Shown: positions 19,441-24,343 of the stretch, in pieces
Numbering within the stretch: the stretch's first letter is position 1
Layout of the letters: each line of letters begins with the position of its first letter
Assembly (NCBI GenBank): GCA_027579435.1
Contig: JANBPK010000018.1
Span: 1 to 24,343 of the forward strand
Origin: Candolleomyces eurysporus
Lineage: Eukaryota > Basidiomycota > Agaricomycetes > Agaricales > Psathyrellaceae
DNA length: 24,343 bases
Reading direction: 5' to 3'
Made by a program: the position numbers and the translations under genes
The notes under the pieces: model-generated
What the model was told of the DNA's origin: nothing
Databases searched by the model: none
What the model saw: only the letters and a program-made list of their open reading frames with translations

Positions 19441-20303
19441 TCGATCCCACTGGACTCGTATTTCTCTCTTCTCACTTTGAACTTTGGCTTTGAACTTTGA
19501 CTTTCTTTGCAATTGAGACGATGGATGGATAGATACTCTTTGTCCTGTACTTGCTCTCTTGCTTCTCTTGCCTTCGTTTTGTCGATCACCTTGGACTCGT
19601 CTTCTCTATTTACGACTTGGCTTGGACGTACACCAGCCTAGCTTGCTTGTCGTCCTTTCTCTCCCTATCTAATGACCCCTCATGACATTACTTGGACTTT
19701 CTATTTACCGCAGTACCGACTACTAGTAGTGACTATTACATAGCTATCATCCAGTTGACTTTTGTCGTCGATACCCTAGTACGTGCGTACCACTTCAGTG
19801 ACTGTGGAACGTGGATTTTCTAAAACCATTTACTCGCCGACCATCCGTGGTCGCTTGGACACTCTTGTAGAAATGCATTGTATATACTAAAATTGATGTT
19901 GGAGTTCTCTACTTGCTGTGATGACCCTTTGTCGATGAACCTGCGTCTGTTTAGCTGGAAGCAGAGATAATTTTGGATCGAAGTCGTTCTGCTTCTCAGA
20001 CGCGTTCAATATCGCTAACATGATAGGGGCGCAGCGAGTAAAATGGGGAAGTGATTTATTTGACGTTATCTATCTATCCTACATCGACATGAGAGGCCGC
20101 GGTTCATTGCGCTGGGAGTGCGGGGTACGACGACCTGGATATGTAGGGATACCCAAAAAGAGTAACGAGTGCCAACGCCAAGAACGTGCGTGCGGCTTCT
20201 TGCTTTTGGCCGCCTTCTTGTTTGTCCATTGCCTACTTGGCGAAACTTCCTCTCTCCTTTCGATCGCCCACAGCTCTACTTCTGGGGAACTTTGACCACG
20301 GCA
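19441..20303. other. Intergenic region between glyoxal oxidase and kinase-like gene
   Basis: The 3' flank begins with a tandem pair of CTTTGAACTTTG words at about 19474-19500 and is pyrimidine-rich. No ORF with a real ATG and recognisable product is present. Upstream of ATG 20304 there is a CT-rich leader (CCTCTCTCC). No RNA gene was recognised. Confidence 0.5.
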
Positions 20304-21668
20304 ATGGCCTCTGTACAGCGTCCAGGATTCGGGCGTACGATTACCGTCCAGGTTACCTCGCCCACTGTTGAGGGCAAGAACCATCTCGCCGCTGCACCTC
20401 CTGCTCCTCAACCGAACACCAAAGCCATGCATGTAAAGCGGGTGACGCTGACGTCGAAGAAGAATTGGTGGATGGGTACGTTTCTGGCGTGGTTTCTTTC
20501 TTATCTATCGTGACTCTGACTCCATGCAGTTGAGATGGACGATGAGGAGGAAGCGGCTCACCATCATCACCATCACCCTCCTCTAACCTCCTCCGTCAAC
20601 TCCTTCTCCTCATCGGAGGATACGGCAGTCGACGTGACGGTGCCATTCAGTCAATACAACCATGGCATCGATGAGACAAATCATCAAGCCGATGCTATGA
20701 AAGTGCAAGACTCGCCACCCCCGTCACCCGTCTACCACCCATCCCGACACCCCAACTCGATCTTCTCCTTTCCCACCCCCACAGCGTACGCTGCACCCCC
20801 CGATGCAACTGCGAGCTTGTCGCCCTTTGCACACGGCTCGGCGTCTGAGTTGTTCAAATGTGTAGTTAAAAAGCCGGACGTCATCCAACTGGAGATTAAC
20901 GGCGAGATGCAAAGCAACTCATCCGACGTAACAGTCCAATTCCTCGCGGAACTCCGCGTCTACACCACTCTCGCGCGACACCGCAACATCTGCGCCTTCT
21001 TCGGGTGCTTGGAGAACGTCGGTATGGTGCTCGAATTTTTGGATTGCCGGACGCTGTACGACGTTATCACCGCCCGCCCGCCTCTCACCCGGTCCAAGAA
21101 GATCGATTACCACAATCAACTATTGGATGGTTTGACGCATTTGCATTCCTACCGATTGAGTCATGGGGATTTGAGCCTGCTGAACGTGCAGGTGACGAAT
21201 GGGGGAAGCGATACGGTGAAGCTGTTGGATTTCGGGAGGTCTGTTTCGGCGGACTCGGTATTCAAGAGTCCGGATGACGAGCCTGTGGACCCCTTTCCCT
21301 ATATCCACCACAAGCACCACGCCAACAGCGCAACGGGGGGCAGTGGGGCAGCGCCAAAGTTACCCGCGGTCAAGGTTGAACAGATCCATCCTGGGACGAG
21401 GCCGTTCAGCGCACCCGAGATTCTGCGCGGAGAGTGCTCGGACCCCCTCCTCGCGGACGCCTATTCGTTTGGGATGATTCTGGTCTGTCTCGATCGGTGC
21501 GAGAGTGTGGACGTCAAACCTTGGGACCAGCGGAAAGACAAGTTGCCTGCGGATTTGTTTAAAGGGTGCGAGATGTTCGAGCAGAGGGCGAGGGAGTACC
21601 TGAGGAAGATTACAGAGGGGAGGAGGGGGTTGGATAAGGCGGATATGATTCCTCAAGAGCGTTCTTGA
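20304..21668 (+). CDS. Protein-kinase-like protein with HGD catalytic loop, possible pseudokinase, 436 aa
   Basis: Two exons, 20304-20475 and 20530-21668, with a 54-nt intron at phase 1 (GTACGT to CAG). The ATG context is GGCAATGGCC. Residues 1 to about 155 are low-complexity and probably disordered, with an acidic stretch followed by six His (68-73) and Pro/Ser-rich segments. From about 160 a kinase fold is recognisable: Glu198 in FLAELRVYTTL (alpha-C), RHRNI, the hinge MVLEFLDCRTLYDVI, the catalytic loop LSHGDLSLLN (His269-Gly270-Asp271, Asn276), LLDFGRS (Asp291) and FSAPEIL (352-354), then DAYSFGMIL. The HGDL form of the loop is typical of a large fungal kinase-like group. The glycine loop is not obvious, and the expected beta-3 Lys position appears to be Gln177 in VIQLEI. 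ATP binding or catalysis may therefore be impaired. The substrate is unknown. Kinase-fold assignment is strong; activity is uncertain. Confidence 0.85.
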
Positions 21669-23142
21669 AGGCGAAAATGTATGCGGCGTCCCGAACGGAC
21701 TTGAAATGTGGATCAGGAGTTCTCAAGCTTAGATCAAGAAGAGCGAACCCAGCTTCAGCTTCTTTCGATCTGTTTTGAAAAAATCTTTCGACGATCACGA
21801 CACCAACCTCGACTCGACTCGATCCGACTCGCCTATTTAATCGGCTCGATATGAGGACCGAACTAACGACCCTGTGGAAGAACGGGGGCCTTAGTATTAC
21901 ACCTACATACGGCTGGGATTCATCTTCGGACGCCCCTTGAGCGGCAGCGCCGACTCTTTCTTGGGGCGGACACGACGATCTCGTGCTTTGCCTCTCACCC
22001 AACCCGTCGAGCCTGCTATGCACTATCCTAATGTTATTCACGTTCTACCCCACTCAGATCTCTCTCTTTCACCATGCAATCCCACCTACACTAGCATAGA
22101 TCGGACTTGCTGCTCAATACAACACTACATATATCCCAATCATGTCTTCTTGCTTTCGCTGTATCTTGTTTATACTCCATGTGTTCGCCTGTGTTGTTCT
22201 TATTTATGGTTCGGCTTTGTATCCATGTCGTTGTTAGCAATAATAGTCTGTACATCTATCTCTTTTCATGTGCAATGGCTACTAGGGATTGACATGAAAC
22301 GTTGTACTCGACCTAATTTATTCACGCCCGTCGAATTCTCCTCGACGTACTCTCCCAGCTAAAAATAACCCTTAGTACCAGGTCTTGGTCGCACATCGAT
22401 AGACCAGAACCGGCCAAGCTCCCCTTTTGATATTTGTTGATCTCTGGAGCATACAAATAACATGATGCCCATTGAGCGGTCTGGGTTGTCGATTTCAACT
22501 CAACTGTCCATGTCAACAGCTGCCACCTCCCTCGCTGCAAAATCCTCTCTGGTTTATTTGGTTGCTCCACCGCTAAACAAATATCAAAAGCGGGGCGCGG
22601 CGGATTCTGTCTATCGATATGCAACCGACTGTAGTAATCCTCCCCTCCCTTGCTTCGGTGGGGATGCCTTTCCTTGGTAACACCTTCTCAGATTTTTTGA
22701 CCCCCAATACCAACCCCATACGCACTTTCGTGTACAAATAATTAAGTACTTGGCCTCCCCACGACAAAGGAATGGCTTACATCAACGACTGATCGACTTC
22801 AGTCATAAGGTCAGCAACGGAGTCAAAAGAAATGGAGGAGTTTCAATTCGTACCACACACCCACATACCGTCAACCGGCGTTATAGAGTGCAACAACCAC
22901 TATCAAGATCTAAGATCTTCGCCAGTTTCGACATTCGAGCGCTCTGTTTCTTATTGTCTTCACTTTTCCTCTTGTCACATGGACGTCTCTGAGATGATAC
23001 TTGTAGCGGCAGCCAATACAGCTACAATATAATGATTTCATCCCTCCCCGAACTCAGTAGCACGTAGGTCAGTCAGAAGCCGAGGCATTGGGGAATACAT
23101 GCTGACCCTGGGCTACTACAGCCAACTCTTAAATTTGGTGCC
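21669..23142. other. Intergenic region between kinase-like and arrestin-like genes
   Basis: ORFs of up to about 140 codons occur on both strands, but none has a domain or splice support. Short GACTC repeats lie at 21811-21830. An imperfect inverted repeat occupies about 22381-22632. No tRNA, rRNA or complete transposon was recognised. Confidence 0.5.
22381..22632. repeat. Imperfect inverted repeat (foldback/MITE-like element), arms about 80 nt
   Basis: The left arm (about 22381-22462) is the imperfect reverse complement of the right arm (about 22549-22632). Exact blocks are ATCGATAGAC (22395-22404 with 22609-22618) and a 15-nt block CTTTTGATATTTGTT (22424-22438 with 22576-22590). GGAGCA and CAAATAA also match in order further inward. 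Spacing between blocks differs by one base between the arms. The central spacer is about 90 nt. No transposase is present. I could not define a target-site duplication. Confidence 0.72.
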
Positions 23143-24343
23143 ATGTTCTCTAGGCGATTTTCTGCACCGTCTGTGTCACAGCCACCAAAGCCGCAAACCG
23201 GAGGGCAGTCTAACAGCCCACCGGAAGGCTTCGATTCCGTCGCGGTTCGCCGAGCTTCTCGAAATTCAGCCGCCTCCCGACCTCCTCGGTACTCCAACCT
23301 CTCTTCTTTCGCAAGCAATCTCGCAGAACATGAGACGGAGAGAGCGGATGCGAACCATGACCGGACTCGGATGTCGTTCGTGTCCCTCGAATCAAACACT
23401 ACTTCGCCGACATATATGACGCTTGCACCCGCGGGACACGGTAACGACGCGCGATCGACTTTTGGAGCATCTACCGCGTCGATTGCGAACCCCCCGAGGT
23501 ACTCGTCCATGTCGCATCGGTACTCCGCAGCGGGACCGAGGGAGTTCGAGTTTAATGTCCACGGTGGTGGTTCAGGTCCAAACGGCCAGCCGTGGGCTAC
23601 GCTCAAGCTGTATAATGCCGGAGGTAAAGGAGGAAGTTGTCCCAGATTTTGCGAAGGCGAGAACATATTCGGACGGGTTGAGCTTTCCCTGCTCGGCCCG
23701 CACACGATCAAGAATATCAAGTTGATGGTATGTCTCCTTCGTTCGCATATCCGCTGCGTTGACCCGTACTCACGTTGATAAACTTATTCTTCAAGCTTAA
23801 AGGCACGATTATCACGAGCGCTATGGATACCGGATCGGTGAACTTCCTGGAGCAAACTTACACGGTGTGGGATCGGAGTTTTGGAGATCCCCGTCAACCT
23901 CAACCTGAAGAGAAATTCGACGGAAAGCTCGAAGGCGACTATGTTTTCCCGTTCTCTATTCCATTCCCGCAATATGTCAAATTATCAAATCTAGAGGCAG
24001 TACAGGCAAACGGCGAGCCTGTGGAGGGTCAAATTCAGCTATCTCCCCAGGACGCAGGCCTTNGGGGGGCGGATAACAGCTTTTCCTGCTGAAGGTCCCC
24101 TTGAAAGGAATATTGCAGATGACGAAAACACCGTAGGGGAGGCATCATCAAACACTAGTATCGCTCAAACTCATGCGAATAGTTCTCCCGAAATGGTCCC
24201 ACTCGCTGCTCGGACTGAACCTGGATTAGGGCAGTCCCATATCACCCCATTCCACCTTGACCCTCCCTCTTTTCCTCCCGAGAAGGTCCCACTCGCTGCT
24301 CAAACTGAATCTGGGTCAAGGCAGTCCCATATTACCCCATTCC
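23143..24343 (+). CDS. Arrestin-like protein, N-terminal part (3' end outside window)
   Basis: Exons are 23143-23727 and 23796 to beyond the window edge, with a 68-nt phase-0 intron (GTATGT to TTCAAG). Residues 1 to about 130 are Ser/Arg/Pro-rich and probably disordered (RRASRNSAASRPPRYSN; a second PPRYSS motif follows). From about 131 the pattern is arrestin_N-like beta-sandwich: EFEFNVHGGG, WATLKLYNAGGKG, CEGENIFGRVEL, HTIKNIKLM, LKGTIITSAMD, NFLEQTYTVWD, LEGDYVFPFSIPFP. This is the order of strands in fungal ART/arrestin-like adaptors, which link membrane cargo to Rsp5-type ubiquitin ligases. The two PPRYS motifs are close to PPxY, but the usual PPxY ligase-binding sequence is not exact. 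After the N at 24063 (omit it to keep the frame: GLGGRITAFPAEG) a polar insert with a 30-aa repeat begins. The C-terminal arrestin half lies outside the window. Function is inferred from the fold. Confidence 0.78.
24063..24063. other. Ambiguous base that breaks the arrestin-like frame
   Basis: This N precedes a G6 run. If counted, the frame stops at about 24090. If omitted, the frame stays open to the end of the window and includes the in-frame 90-nt repeat. Confidence 0.82.
24183..24343 (+). repeat. Coding tandem repeat, 90-nt unit (30 aa), one full copy and one cut by the window edge
   Basis: GGTCCCACTCGCTGCTC recurs at 24195 and 24285, a period of exactly 90 nt. The units read PEMVPLAARTEPGLGQSHIT and PEKVPLAAQTESGSRQSHIT, each followed by PF. 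More copies may follow outside the window. Confidence 0.88.

Noticed and set aside
21937..22362. 141-codon + strand ORF after the kinase-like gene
   Set aside because: It lies in the 3' flank, has no recognisable domain, and its hydrophobic middle comes from T-rich sequence. An equally long ORF exists on the other strand.
22322..22680. Two short ORFs on opposite strands with similar peptides (INKYQK / LNKYQK)
   Set aside because: The similarity is explained by the inverted repeat; neither has gene structure of its own.

Overview
The window looks like nuclear DNA of a wood- or litter-decay type basidiomycete (Agaricomycetes). The genes are intron-rich, with about 45-80 nt GT-AG introns and CT-rich acceptor tracts. 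They encode a copper radical (glyoxal) oxidase, a basidiomycete-style seven-helix receptor, an F-box protein and the SAGA adaptor ADA2. I rebuilt the gene models by hand from splice signals and frame closure. In every complete model the summed exons are a multiple of three; in three cases, two complete models and the partial arrestin gene, the frame holds only if a single ambiguous N is treated as a surplus base.

Layout: 1-1520 (+) is the 3' end of a gene for a highly charged helical/coiled-coil protein. 2099-6072 (+) is a nine-exon gene for a disordered ~1059-aa protein whose C-terminus resembles a Ulp1/SENP (C48) fold with His and Asp kept but the Cys motif lost. 6073-8387 is mostly non-coding, with an 81-codon minus-strand ORF and a TATA-plus-intron leader region just before ADA2. 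8388-10756 (+) is ADA2 in eleven exons. 11816-13148 (+) is an F-box gene. 13276-15035 (-) is an eight-exon seven-transmembrane receptor gene, convergent with the F-box gene. 15036-16949 is a long divergent intergenic region. 16950-19440 (+) is a glyoxal oxidase gene with all radical-copper ligands and a 6-nt microexon. 20304-21668 (+) is a HGD-type protein-kinase-like gene. 21669-23142 is intergenic with an imperfect inverted-repeat element. 23143 to the end (+) is the 5' part of an arrestin-like gene with a 30-aa tandem repeat.

The 13-24 kb half holds a receptor, a secreted H2O2-producing oxidase, a kinase-like protein and an arrestin-like adaptor. This is suggestive of environmental sensing and secretion, but co-function is only an inference. 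The most interesting points are the apparent Ulp1-like pseudoprotease, the microexon, the foldback element near 22.5 kb, and the frame-breaking Ns, which would corrupt automatic annotation of three genes. I found no CRISPR array, tRNA, rRNA or complete transposon.
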